A stretch of DNA of 64,000 nucleotides from Verrucomicrobiota bacterium. Lineage in GTDB: Bacteria > Verrucomicrobiota > Verrucomicrobiia > Chthoniobacterales > UBA10450. This document shows positions 28,895 to 38,926 of this stretch, piece by piece. The stretch's first letter is position 1, and each line of letters starts with the position of its first letter. Made by a program: the position numbers and the translations under genes. Where the stretch lies: NCBI GenBank assembly GCA_003218375.1, contig QHNH01000008.1:1-64000 (forward strand). The letters are read 5' to 3'. The notes under the pieces were generated by a model that saw only the letters and a list, made by a program, of their open reading frames with translations, made no database searches and was not told the DNA's origin.

Positions 28895-31462
28895 ATGATC
28901 AATGACTTCCGCTTCGCATTCCGCCAACTTTGGAAATCGCCCAGTTTCACGATCGCGGCCGTGACGGTGCTCGCGCTCAGCATCGGAGTGAACACCGCCA
29001 TTTTCAGCCTGGTCGACACTCTGCTGTTCAAGCTGCCGGCTTATCAACAGCCGTCCGAGATCGTGCAGCTCTTCTCCCAGGACAAAAAGAATCCGAAGAC
29101 TTTCCGCTCCTTCTCCTATCCGACCTACTCCGATATTCGGGAACAGAACACCGTGTTCTCCGGGGTGCTGGCCCATTACGACACGATTGTAGGATTTGGG
29201 GAAAAGGGAAATACCCGTCGCACTCTAGCGGATTTGGTGAGTGCCAACTGCTTCTCAGTCCTCGGCGTCTCACCGGCCTATGGCCGTTCGTTTTTGCCGG
29301 AGGAAGAAAAGCCTGGCCGCGATCAGCGCGTCGCCATCGTGAGCTATCGGTTTTGGAAGAAACACTCGAGCGATCCCTCGCTGCTCGGCCAATCGCTCTT
29401 GATCAATGGCCGCGCATTTACCGTCGTCGGCATCATGCCGGAAGGATTCACCGGCATGACGAGCATCTTTTCGCCGGAAGTCTGGCTACCGCTCGGAGTC
29501 CAGGACGATATCGCGACCGATTTGGGAAGCGCGCGGACCAATTCGCTCGCCGACCGCAGCACTAATAATCTTATGGTTATAGGCCGGCTGAAGCCCGGAG
29601 TCACGGCCGAGGCAGCCGCCCCGGCGCTCAAAGGCCTCGCGGCGAATCTGGAGACGGCATTTCCAGTCGAACAAAAGAATCAAACCTTCATCACGGCACC
29701 GTTGTTTCGCTTCGACACCATCAACGATCCCGCGGAAGCCGGACCGGTGACCACCATCGGAGCGCTCCTCACTGGAATGGCGGCGGTGGTGCTGCTCGTC
29801 GCGTGTTTGAACCTGGCCAACATGCTGCTTGCGCGCGGCACCGCGCGGCGCAAGGAGATCGCAATCCGTCTCGCGCTCGGCGGCAGCCGCGCCCGAATCG
29901 TCAGGCAACTTCTCATCGAGGGATTTGTGTTGGCGCTGCTTGGTGGCGTGTGCGGATTACTGCTCGGACTTTGGTCGTCCGATCTTCTCATCGCCTCCCT
30001 TCGCACGATCATCCCAGTCGACATCGTTTGGCTCAGCGGCCCTAATCCCGTGATCCTCGGCGCGACTTTCGTGTTCTGCGTTCTCGGCACACTTGGTTTT
30101 GCGCTCGGTCCGGCGCTCAAACTCTCACGCACTGCGGTGATCGGAGATTTGAAACAACATGCGGGCGAGGACGTGCACCGGCCGCGCTGGAAATTTCTGC
30201 CGCGCAATCCGCTCGTGGTGGTCCAGCTGGCCTTCTCCCTCGCATTAGTCACCGCCGCCGCGCTTTTCATTCGCGGCGCCGGGAAAGTGGCTTCGGTCGA
30301 TACAGGGTTGCGGACCGACAATACCTTTCTGGTGGAAATTGATGCGAGCCTGGGCGGCTTCGACCAGAAGCATGCCCGGGATCTTTATCGGATCCTTGGT
30401 GAAAAATTTGCGGCGCTCCCTGGCGCGCAACACGCCAGTATCTCGGCGGCGGTTCCGTTTGGGATGAATTCCGCGAGAACAACCGTGCAGAGGGCAGGCG
30501 TCCATCCCGCGCCGGACGCCAAGCCTGCGACCGCGGCGGAGGGACTTGTCTTCAATCCCCGGTCGAACAGCATCGGCGCGGATTATTTCGCGACGGTTGG
30601 GTTGCCCTTGCTTCGGGGTCGCGCCTTCACGGCCGCGGAAGCGACGCAGCCTGGCGGGCCCGCTGTCGCCGTTATCGACGAAGTGCTCGCAAAAAAACTC
30701 TGGCCCGAAGGGGACGCGCTCGGCCAACGGATTCAATTTCCAATGCCGGACAACGCGCCGCCGGAAAATTCCGCCGCCGACAGCGGCGAAATCAAACGCG
30801 GCGAATCGATCGAGATCGTTGGAATCGTCCCCGCGACAAAAGGGCGAATGTTTGAGAAAGCACCGTCGGGCGCACTTTACTTGCCTTACGCTCGCGCGTT
30901 CCACAGCGACACGTTTTTCTTCGTGCGCTTTGCCTCGCTCCCCGCGAGCAGTGAAGCCGCGACGGCGGATCTCGTGCGCAGGACGGTGCAGAACGTCGAT
31001 CCGGTGCTGCCCATTCTCGAGTTGAAAACGTTCGCGAAGCACATGGAGGGAAATCTGCTGTTGTGGATTGTCCGCGCCGGAGCGGCCCTGTTTTCCATCT
31101 TTGGTGGAGTCGCCCTCGGCCTGGCCGTCGTTGGAATTTACGGCGTGAAAGCGTACTCCGTCGCGCGGCGCACACGGGAGATCGGCATCCGCATGGCGCT
31201 CGGCGCCGAGGGCAAGACGGTGCAGTGGATGATTCTGCGCGAAGGGTTCGCCATGGTCGCGGCGGGTCTTGCGCTCGGGCTTCTCCTCGCCTTCGGAATC
31301 GGAAAAATCGTCAGCAGCATTCTCTTTGATGTGAGCTCGACCGATCCGTTCGCGTTTACGCTTGCGCCGCTCGTGCTCATGACGGCTGCTTTGGTCGCCA
31401 CCTGGATCCCCGCCCGCCGCGCCACGAAAATCAGTCCGATGGCCGCGCTTCGCACCGAATAG
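28895..31462 (+). CDS. ADOP-type ABC permease 7 of 12 (longest)
   Basis: 855 residues from the ATG at 28895; upstream in-frame codons are repeat-derived. N-terminus MINDFRFAFRQLWKSPSFTI, TM1 LALSIGVNTAIFSLVDTLLF. Both periplasmic cores are longer than in other members (for example DIATDLGSARTNSLADRSTN in the first and NAPPENSAADSGEIKRGES in the second). FtsX block 1 CLNLANMLLARGTARRKEIAIRLALGGSR; block 2 AVVGIYGVKAYSVARRTREIGIRMALGAEG. End IPARRATKISPMAALRTE. The most divergent intact member, suggesting an older or separately acquired lineage. Confidence 0.95.
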   Translation: MINDFRFAFRQLWKSPSFTIAAVTVLALSIGVNTAIFSLVDTLLFKLPAYQQPSEIVQLFSQDKKNPKTFRSFSYPTYSDIREQNTVFSGVLAHYDTIVGFGEKGNTRRTLADLVSANCFSVLGVSPAYGRSFLPEEEKPGRDQRVAIVSYRFWKKHSSDPSLLGQSLLINGRAFTVVGIMPEGFTGMTSIFSPEVWLPLGVQDDIATDLGSARTNSLADRSTNNLMVIGRLKPGVTAEAAAPALKGLAANLETAFPVEQKNQTFITAPLFRFDTINDPAEAGPVTTIGALLTGMAAVVLLVACLNLANMLLARGTARRKEIAIRLALGGSRARIVRQLLIEGFVLALLGGVCGLLLGLWSSDLLIASLRTIIPVDIVWLSGPNPVILGATFVFCVLGTLGFALGPALKLSRTAVIGDLKQHAGEDVHRPRWKFLPRNPLVVVQLAFSLALVTAAALFIRGAGKVASVDTGLRTDNTFLVEIDASLGGFDQKHARDLYRILGEKFAALPGAQHASISAAVPFGMNSARTTVQRAGVHPAPDAKPATAAEGLVFNPRSNSIGADYFATVGLPLLRGRAFTAAEATQPGGPAVAVIDEVLAKKLWPEGDALGQRIQFPMPDNAPPENSAADSGEIKRGESIEIVGIVPATKGRMFEKAPSGALYLPYARAFHSDTFFFVRFASLPASSEAATADLVRRTVQNVDPVLPILELKTFAKHMEGNLLLWIVRAGAALFSIFGGVALGLAVVGIYGVKAYSVARRTREIGIRMALGAEGKTVQWMILREGFAMVAAGLALGLLLAFGIGKIVSSILFDVSSTDPFAFTLAPLVLMTAALVATWIPARRATKISPMAALRTE

Positions 31463-31475
31463 ACCCGCTCAAAAA

Positions 31476-33869
31476 ATGTTAGCCGATCTTCGCTACGCGC
31501 TGCGCCAACTGCTGAAATCTCCCGGCTTCACCGCCGTAGCCATTCTCACGCTTGCGCTCGGCATCGGCGCGAACACCGCCATCTTCAGCGTCGTCGATGC
31601 GGTTCTTCTACGCGCGCTGCCCTATCATAACTCCACGCGACTGATCGATCTCTTTTCGATCAACCCCACCGGAGATCGCGACAGCCTCTCGATGGCCGAG
31701 TTCGAGGATTTTCGAAAGCAAATGCGTTCGCTGGAGGACCTGGCCGGATTCCAATCGCAAAGCATCAACCTGACCGGCGGCGAGCGGCCCGATCGCATCC
31801 GGGGCGCGTTCGTTTCGTCGAACTTCTTTGAAGTTTTCCACCTCGCTCCGGTTCTCGGACGGACACTGGCGCCGGGCGAAGATCAGCCCGGCGCGGCAAA
31901 GGTCGCCGTGGTCAACGAGAAGCTCTGGCGTGAGCGATTGAATGGCACTGCCGACCTCGCGAACCAGAAACTGATTCTCAACGGCGAGCCGTACAGCGTC
32001 GTGGGCGTTATTTCCGCCGCCTTTAAGAGTCCCTTCGATCCGGATATCGAAGTCTGGATTTCGATGGCAAACTATCCTGGGGTCACGGCGGCACGCGACT
32101 CGCGCTTTTTGATTCCGCTGGGTCATCTCAAATCCGACGCGGCTCTCGCCCAGGCGCAGGCGGAAGCGAATACGATCGCGAGCCGGTTCGCGGCGGCGTA
32201 TCCGAAGGAGAACGCCGGGCGCGGCGTGAAGATCGATTTCTACCAGGACTTCGTCGTCGGTCAGGTGCGACCGATGCTCTGGCTGCTCTTTCTCGCGGCC
32301 GGAGTGATTCTTCTCATCGCGTGCGCGAATCTGGCGAATCTTCTGCTCGCGCGCGGGCTCGCGCGGCAAAGAGAGATGGCGGTGCGGGCGGCGCTGGGCG
32401 CGAATCGGTGGCGACTCGTTAGGCAGCTCCTGACGGAAACGACCGTGCTTGGATTGATGGGCGGCTTTGCGGGCGTGCTCCTGGCGCATTGGGGCCTGTG
32501 GGGGTTGCTCAAGTTGCCGCAGAACTTCGTCAACGCAGAAGACGCGAGCATCGATACGCGCGTTCTTTTCTTCGCGCTTACCGTTTCGATTTTCACCGGT
32601 TGGCTATTCGGTCTCGTCCCCGCGCTGCACGTGGCGCGGGCGGAGGTGAATGCCGGATTGAAAGAAGGCGGACGCGGCACCGGCGGCGGCCCGCGCTGGA
32701 ATCGGATGCGCAGTGGTTTCGTCGTCGCGCAGGTCGCCTTCTCCATTCTACTTCTGATTGCCGCCGGATTGCTCGTTCGCAGCTTCGGAAAAATGTTGCA
32801 GGCCGAAGTCGGCTTCGAATCGAAGAATCTGCTCACGTTGGAATACCGCCTGCCCCGCGCGAAGTACACCCAGCCGGATGCAACCTGGAATTTTCACCGG
32901 CAAGTGGTCGAGCAAGTGCAGCAACTGCCCGGAGTAAAATCAGCGGCGCTGATCAGAAGTTTGCCATTTAGCGGCAACGGCGGCACGACGGCAATTGCGC
33001 TGCTCGACCGGGAAACACCGTCGGCCGGTCGTGAGCCGCAGGTCACCTTCAATGTCGCGACGGCAGGTTATTTCGGCACCGCGCAGATACCGCTCATTCG
33101 CGGGCGGCTTTTCGGCGATCAAGATCGGGTCGGCACGTCGCTGGTTCTTATTATCAATCAAACCATGGCGCGCCGATTCTGGCCGGACCAAGATCCGATC
33201 GGGAAACAGATCAAGCTCGACGACGGCCCGTCGGGCGCAGTCATAGGGATCGTTGGCGATACGAAACAATACCGGCTCAACGAGGAGCCCGCGCCTCAGC
33301 TCTATGCCGCCTACAGCCAGCAGCCGGTTTTCTTCGCTACCCTCGTCGCGCGCACTACGGTCGATCCACTGAGTCTCTCGGAATCCGTTCGTCGGGCCAT
33401 CTGGCGCGTCGACCCCGATCAACCGATGTGGAAAATCCGTTCTGTCCAATTCCTCGTGGAACGGAGCGTTGCGGATCGAAAATTTCTTCTCGCCTTGATG
33501 ACTGTCTTCGCCGCGCTCGCCCTCGCGCTAACCGTGATCGGACTTTACGGCGTGATCAGTTATCTCGTGAATCAGAGGACGCAAGAGATCGGCATTCGCA
33601 TGGCCCTGGGTGCGCAAGTCCGGCATATTTTGCAACTGATCTTGAAACACGGCGTGCTGCTGGTTTCCCTCGGTGTGGTGATTGGGTTGAGCGCCGCGGC
33701 GGTCCTGACGCGTTTGATGGCGCATCTACTCTACAACGTCAGTGCGACCGATCCGCCGACTTTCGCCGCAATCGGATTTCTTCTCACGGTTATTTCCCTC
33801 GTGGCTTGTTACCTTCCGGCACGTCGCGCCGCGCACGTGGACCCTGTGATTGCCCTCCGTTCCGAATAA
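31476..33869 (+). CDS. ADOP-type ABC permease 8 of 12
   Basis: 797 residues. Begins 13 bases after permease 7, with no repeat between, so the two are probably co-transcribed. N-terminus MLADLRYALRQLLKSPGFTA, TM1 [20 protein letters not shown]. First core has SMAEFEDFRKQMRSLEDLAG. FtsX block 1 [29 protein letters not shown]; block 2 LALALTVIGLYGVISYLVNQRTQEIGIRMALGAQV. End LPARRAAHVDPVIALRSE. Intact. Confidence 0.95.
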   Translation: MLADLRYALRQLLKSPGFTAVAILTLALGIGANTAIFSVVDAVLLRALPYHNSTRLIDLFSINPTGDRDSLSMAEFEDFRKQMRSLEDLAGFQSQSINLTGGERPDRIRGAFVSSNFFEVFHLAPVLGRTLAPGEDQPGAAKVAVVNEKLWRERLNGTADLANQKLILNGEPYSVVGVISAAFKSPFDPDIEVWISMANYPGVTAARDSRFLIPLGHLKSDAALAQAQAEANTIASRFAAAYPKENAGRGVKIDFYQDFVVGQVRPMLWLLFLAAGVILLIACANLANLLLARGLARQREMAVRAALGANRWRLVRQLLTETTVLGLMGGFAGVLLAHWGLWGLLKLPQNFVNAEDASIDTRVLFFALTVSIFTGWLFGLVPALHVARAEVNAGLKEGGRGTGGGPRWNRMRSGFVVAQVAFSILLLIAAGLLVRSFGKMLQAEVGFESKNLLTLEYRLPRAKYTQPDATWNFHRQVVEQVQQLPGVKSAALIRSLPFSGNGGTTAIALLDRETPSAGREPQVTFNVATAGYFGTAQIPLIRGRLFGDQDRVGTSLVLIINQTMARRFWPDQDPIGKQIKLDDGPSGAVIGIVGDTKQYRLNEEPAPQLYAAYSQQPVFFATLVARTTVDPLSLSESVRRAIWRVDPDQPMWKIRSVQFLVERSVADRKFLLALMTVFAALALALTVIGLYGVISYLVNQRTQEIGIRMALGAQVRHILQLILKHGVLLVSLGVVIGLSAAAVLTRLMAHLLYNVSATDPPTFAAIGFLLTVISLVACYLPARRAAHVDPVIALRSE

Positions 33870-33870
33870 T

Positions 33871-36273
33871 ATGTTAAACGATCTCCGCTACGCTCTTCGT
33901 CAGCTCATCAAAGCGCCGAGCTTCACCATCGTCGCCATCCTCACCCTTGCGCTCGGCATCGGCGCCTGCACCGCGATTTTCTCCGTGGTCAATGTCGTGT
34001 TGCTCCGCCCGCTCGATTATCCGGAGCCGGACCGCATCGTCACCATCCGGGAAACGAATTTGCCGCAGTTCCCGGAGTTCTCCGTTTCGCCACCGAACTA
34101 TCTCGACTGGGAAAAGCAGACCAAATCGTATGAATATCTGGCGGCCTACAACAGCTCTCGGGTCAATCTCACTGGCGACGGCGAGCCGCAGCAGCTCCTG
34201 GCCCTCAAGGCGACCGCCCATTATTTCGACGTCTACGGCGTGAAGCCCATCCTCGGCCGGATGTTGCTCCCGGAAGAAGACGCGCAGGGAAAAAACCACG
34301 TGGTCGTGTTGAGCTATCCTTTCTGGCAACGCGTCTTCGGCGGAGCGCATGACGTGATCGGGCGCGCCATTCAACTCAACGGCGAACCGTACACAGTCGT
34401 CGGCGTTGCGCCGGTCGGGTTTGGCCTAACGAGTAAAGTGGATGCGTGGATGCCGATGGCATTTAAGCCGGGCGAGACCGCGAATGACGCGCGGGGCGGG
34501 CATTACATTAATGTCGTGGGACGCCTCCGGTCCGGCGTGACCGTGGCCCAGGCCCGGGCAGAACTGGAAGTGCTGGCCTCCCAGCTCGCGAAACAATATC
34601 CGGATTCGAACAAGGGCTGGGGAATTTTCATGATGCCGATTCAGGATTACACCGTGCGCGATGTGAAGCCGGTCCTCTACACGTTGCTCGGCGCGGTCGG
34701 CTGCGTCCTGCTCATCGCCTGTGCGAACCTTGCGAATCTTCTGCTTGCTCGCGCGACGGCGCGTTCCCGCGAGATTTCCATTCGCGCGGCTCTCGGCGCC
34801 GGACGCGGCCGGCTGATTCGGCAACTGCTCACCGAGAGCGTGGTCCTCGCCGTTTGCGGCGGAGTGGCCGGGGTGCTGTTGGCGCGCTGGGGTCTCGATG
34901 CTTTGCTGGCCCTCGCGCCGACGACCTTGCCGCGGATCACGGAGATCCATCTCGATTCCGGCGTGCTCTTGTTTTCCCTCGCGCTCAGCGTCGTTACCGG
35001 GCTCGTCTTTGGAATCGCTCCGGCGTGGCTGGCGGCGCGTGCTGATGTGAACGAGGCGCTGAAGCAGGGCACTCGCGGTTCGACGGAAGGCGGCGCGCGT
35101 GGCCGTTTGCGGAGCGCACTGGTCGTACTCGAAGTGACTTTCGCGCTCGTCCTGCTTGGCGGCGCCGGTCTGCTCGCGCGCAGTTTCATGCAGCTCGCGC
35201 AGGTCGATCCCGGGTTCATTCCGGAGAACGCCACTCTGCTCCGCCTTTCGCTCCCGCAGAAAAAATACGCGCAGCCGGAGCAGCAAAACGCTTTTGCCAA
35301 TGCGCTTCTCGAACGAGCGAAAGAGTTACCCGGCGTGCAGGCGGTGGGCATCACGCATTCGATGCCGCTGGTGGGCGATTACGTTCTTGGCTTCAACATC
35401 GAAGGCCGGCCCGCCATCGCGCCGAGCGATTTGCCGAGCACGAATTATTACGCGGTCACGCCCGACTATTTCCGCGCGATGGGAATCCGGCTCGTGCGCG
35501 GCCGCGTTTTCACTCCGCGGGATGACGCCAAGGCGCCGCGCGTCGCGATCATCAACGAAACGATGGCCCGCCAGTTTTTCCCGAACGAAGATCCAATCGG
35601 CAAACGGATCAACATTACCAACGGCCCGGACACCTGGCGCGAGATCATCGGCATCGTCGGCGACATCAAACAATACGGCGTGGACAAGGCCACGAGCGCC
35701 CAGTCCTACGAACCGTTCGCGCAGGTTCCTTTCAGCTCGATGAATGTCGTCATCCGCACGAAGGGTTCGCCGGCGTCGATGCTCGGCGCGTTGCGTCCGG
35801 CGGTTTACGCGGTCGATAAGGACCAGCCGGTCGGCATCATTCGGCCGCTGGAAGAAATCATGGCGGACAGCATCGCGCGGCAGCGTTTCGCGATGCTGTT
35901 GCTGACGGTGTTTTCCTCGGTCGCACTTGTCATTGCCGCCGTCGGCATTTACGGCGTGATGGCTTACAATGTCGTCCAGCGGACCGGCGAATTCGGCATT
36001 CGCATGGCGCTCGGCGCACAACAACGCGATGTCCTGCGACTCGTGCTGACGCAAGGCGGGAAGCTTATCGGTCTCGGTTTGCTCATCGGGCTCCTCGCGA
36101 CGCTCGGAGCGTCACGCGCCATGGGCTCGATGCTTTTCAACACCAGTGCTTACGATCCATTGACGCTGACCAGCATCACCTTGCTGCTCGGCGCTGTAGC
36201 GCTAGTCGCGTGTTTCTTTCCCGCCAATCGCGCCACGAAAGTGAACCCGATCGAAGCCTTGCGCGCAGAATGA
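33871..36273 (+). CDS. ADOP-type ABC permease 9 of 12
   Basis: 800 residues from the ATG at 33871, one base after the stop of permease 8 (TAA-T-ATG), so translation is likely coupled. N-terminus MLNDLRYALRQLIKAPSFTI, TM1 [20 protein letters not shown]. FtsX block 1 [29 protein letters not shown]; block 2 VFSSVALVIAAVGIYGVMAYNVVQRTGEFGIRMALGAQQ. End FPANRATKVNPIEALRAE. Intact. Permeases 7-8-9 form the only run in the array without repeats between genes. Confidence 0.95.
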   Translation: MLNDLRYALRQLIKAPSFTIVAILTLALGIGACTAIFSVVNVVLLRPLDYPEPDRIVTIRETNLPQFPEFSVSPPNYLDWEKQTKSYEYLAAYNSSRVNLTGDGEPQQLLALKATAHYFDVYGVKPILGRMLLPEEDAQGKNHVVVLSYPFWQRVFGGAHDVIGRAIQLNGEPYTVVGVAPVGFGLTSKVDAWMPMAFKPGETANDARGGHYINVVGRLRSGVTVAQARAELEVLASQLAKQYPDSNKGWGIFMMPIQDYTVRDVKPVLYTLLGAVGCVLLIACANLANLLLARATARSREISIRAALGAGRGRLIRQLLTESVVLAVCGGVAGVLLARWGLDALLALAPTTLPRITEIHLDSGVLLFSLALSVVTGLVFGIAPAWLAARADVNEALKQGTRGSTEGGARGRLRSALVVLEVTFALVLLGGAGLLARSFMQLAQVDPGFIPENATLLRLSLPQKKYAQPEQQNAFANALLERAKELPGVQAVGITHSMPLVGDYVLGFNIEGRPAIAPSDLPSTNYYAVTPDYFRAMGIRLVRGRVFTPRDDAKAPRVAIINETMARQFFPNEDPIGKRINITNGPDTWREIIGIVGDIKQYGVDKATSAQSYEPFAQVPFSSMNVVIRTKGSPASMLGALRPAVYAVDKDQPVGIIRPLEEIMADSIARQRFAMLLLTVFSSVALVIAAVGIYGVMAYNVVQRTGEFGIRMALGAQQRDVLRLVLTQGGKLIGLGLLIGLLATLGASRAMGSMLFNTSAYDPLTLTSITLLLGAVALVACFFPANRATKVNPIEALRAE

Positions 36274-36291
36274 AGTCGCAGATTAACTCAC

Positions 36292-36318
36292 GAGCGGCCC
36301 ACAGGGCCGCTGCTACAG
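36292..36318. repeat. Half GTAGCC-type element
   Basis: GAGCGGCCC-ACAG-GGGCCGCT hairpin followed by GCTACAGAAG, the same end as the GTAGCC family. Only one half is present. It lies directly before permease 10. Confidence 0.65.
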
Positions 36319-36328
36319 AAGAATATTT

Positions 36329-38796
36329 ATGCTAAATGACATCCGTTACGGCTTACGCCAACTCTGGAAGCATCCGGCCTTCACCATCATCGCGATCCTC
36401 ACCCTCGCGCTCGGCATCGGCGCGAACACTGCCATCTTTAGCGTCGTAAACGCGGTCCTTCTGAAACCGCTCCCGTTTCCCGAGCCGGAACAACTGATCG
36501 CGCTCGGCATGACTGATGAGTCCACGCGCCTGAAGGGGGCACACATGGAGTTGAACTCGCTGTCATATCCGGATTTCTTCGACTATCGCGAACAGAACCG
36601 CACCCTCGCGAACAGCGCGGTTTATCGCGATCGCACCTTCGCCCTCACGAGCGAAGAGGGAGCGACTAGTTTGCGCGGTGTCAAAGTCAGTGCGGAGTTC
36701 TTCGATGTCCTCGGGATCAAACCCAAGATGGGTCGCACTTTCAGCCGCGATGACGAACAGGGTGGCGGCGGGCCCGGCGGATTCAAAGTCATTATCAGTC
36801 ACGGTTTCTGGCAGAATCATTTCGGCGGTGATCCGAATGTGCTCGGACGCACCGTCACGCTTGATCGACGCCAGCACACGGTCATCGGTGTCATGCCCGC
36901 CGGCTTTCAATTCCCCATCCAGAATGATCCGCTCGATTTCTACGTGACGATCGCGGAGGACGCGGCGAACCCCGATGGGTCGAAGCCGATGACACAGCAG
37001 CGCGGCAATCACAGCATCCAAGCCATCGCCCGAATGAAGTCCGGCGTGACGATCACGCAAGCGCAAGCCGATTTGGCGGCCATTGCCGCCGCTCTCGAGA
37101 AGCGATACCCGACTCGAACACCCACATGGGAGTCGCCACCAAGCCGTTGCGTGAGGAAATGATCGGCGATGTGCGGACCGCGCTTTACGTTTTGTTCGGC
37201 GCAGTCGTCTGCGTGTTGCTAATTGCGAACGCCAACGTCGCGAATCTTCTCCTCGCGCGCGCTTCGGCCCGCGGAAAGGAAATCGCCTTGCGCGCCGCGA
37301 TGGGCGCCAGCCGCGCCCGCATCATCCGGCAACTGCTCACAGAAAGTCTTTTGCTGTCCGGCTTGGGCGGCGCGCTCGGTCTGCTCATCGCGCAATGGGG
37401 AACCGAAGCGCTGATCAAGACCGTCCCGCAAAATATTCCGCGGATCAGCACCATCCAACTCGATGCCGCGGTGCTCGGATTCACCTTGGTCGTCTCTTTA
37501 GCTACCGGCGTGATCTTCGGACTCGTGCCGGCCTGGCAGGCGTCCCACGTCGATCTCAACAGTTCACTTAAATCCGGCACGCGAACCGGCGGTGGCGGAG
37601 AAGGTAAAGGCCGTGTCCGGAACGCGCTCATCATGGCGGAAGTCGCGCTCGCGCTGGTCTTGCTGATCTCTGCCGGACTTTTGATTCAAAGCTTTGCGCG
37701 ACTCGGCCGGGTGCAGCCTGGCTTGCGCACCGAACGTCTTCTGACCGCGCGCGTCTCGTTGCCCGACACTGCGTATCCGAAGAATGAAAATATTATCGCA
37801 TTCTCCGACAAATTCCTGCCCGGAATCCGCGCGCTGCCCGGCGTCGAATCGGCGAGCACGATCGTGCCGCTGCCCTTGAGTGGCAATAACATGACCACTT
37901 CCTTCGACGTCGAAGAACGTCCGCTGCCGCAGGGTCAGCGCCCAACCGCGCCGATCCGTGTCATCGCGACCGACTACTTCAGGACCATGGGCATCCCGGT
38001 GCGGCAGGGCCGCGTCTTCGACCAGAACGATCGGTTCGAGTCGGCGCCGGTCGTGATCGTGAACGAGCGCTTTGCGAACAAATTCTTTCCCGGTCAGAAT
38101 GTCATCGGCAAGCGAATCATGCCTGGCATGGCCGCCGACGATAGCGGAGAAAAGATGCGGGAAATAGTGGGCGTGGTCGGGAACGTGAAGCACCTCGCGC
38201 TGAAGAACGAGGACTCGCCCGAGATGTATCTGCCGCAAACGCAGATCCCCTTCAATATTATGTCGCTCGTCATTCGGACGAGTGTTTCAGATCCGAGCGC
38301 ACTCACAGCTTCTCTGCGAAAGGAGCTTGCGGCTCTTGATAAGACGATTCCGCTGACCAGTGTTCGCGTTTTCGACGAATACGTTTCGCGTTCACTGGCC
38401 CGGCCGCGTTTCAACGCCTTGTTACTTTCGATCTTCGCCGGCACCGCGTTGGTGCTCACGGCGATTGGAATTTATGGCGTGCTGGCCTACTCGGTCGCGC
38501 AACGAACGAGCGAGATCGGAATTCGAATCGCGCTCGGCGCCGGCAAGTCGTCGATCTTCCAGCTCATTGTTGGCCAGGCCATGACCCTCGTCGGAATCAG
38601 TCTCGTCATCGGACTTGCGGGCGCGTTTGCCGCGACGCGATTGTTGAACAGCTTGCTCTTCGGTGTCGGCGCATCGGATCCGGCAACATTTATCGGCATC
38701 GTGTTGCTTGTTTCCGCCGTTGCCTTCATCGCGGCCTGGGTACCGGCGCGCCGCGCAACGCGCGTCGATCCGATTATTGCTCTGCGTGCTGAATGA
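36329..38796 (+). pseudogene. ADOP-type ABC permease 10 of 12, frameshifted
   Basis: The gene is split in two frames: 36329-37162 (MLNDIRYGLRQLWKHPAFTI to ALEKRYP, then nonsense TRTPTWESPPSRCVRK) and an in-frame continuation read from about 37111 (D-S-N-T-H-M-G-V-A-T-K-P-L-R-E-E-M to [10 protein letters not shown]). Adding one base after TACCC at 37106-37110 restores Y-P-D-S-N-T-H exactly as in permease 11. The rejoined protein would be about 822 residues, with all domains present. Apart from the lost base there is no other damage, so the break is recent, a programmed shift, or a sequencing/assembly error. A downstream ATG at 37126 could still make a C-terminal 556-residue piece that lacks TM1 and the first periplasmic core. 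Confidence 0.85.
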
Positions 38797-38820
38797 GAAG
38801 AAACCTGTTCATAACGCAAG

Positions 38821-38904
38821 GTGGATCGTGCGCGCCGCGCGCGATGCCAATGTGGCGGCGAAGCCGCAAATTTAAACATCGCGCGACGGAGCGCACGATC
38901 CACC
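38821..38904. repeat. GTGGATCGTGCGCGC inverted repeat
   Basis: Outer arms GTGGATCGTGCGCGCCGCGC and mirror GCGCGACGGAGCGCACGATC-CAC, with an inner GTGGCGGCGAAGCCGCAAAT hairpin. A family not seen elsewhere in the window. It lies between permeases 10 and 11. Confidence 0.8.
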
Positions 38905-38926
38905 ACGAAAGCGGACCACCTCTGAT

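Noticed and set aside
37126-38796. Permease 10 second half as a separate half-size permease gene
   Set aside because: The frame continues a paralogous full-length gene after a one-base shift; no ribosome site precedes the ATG at 37126.
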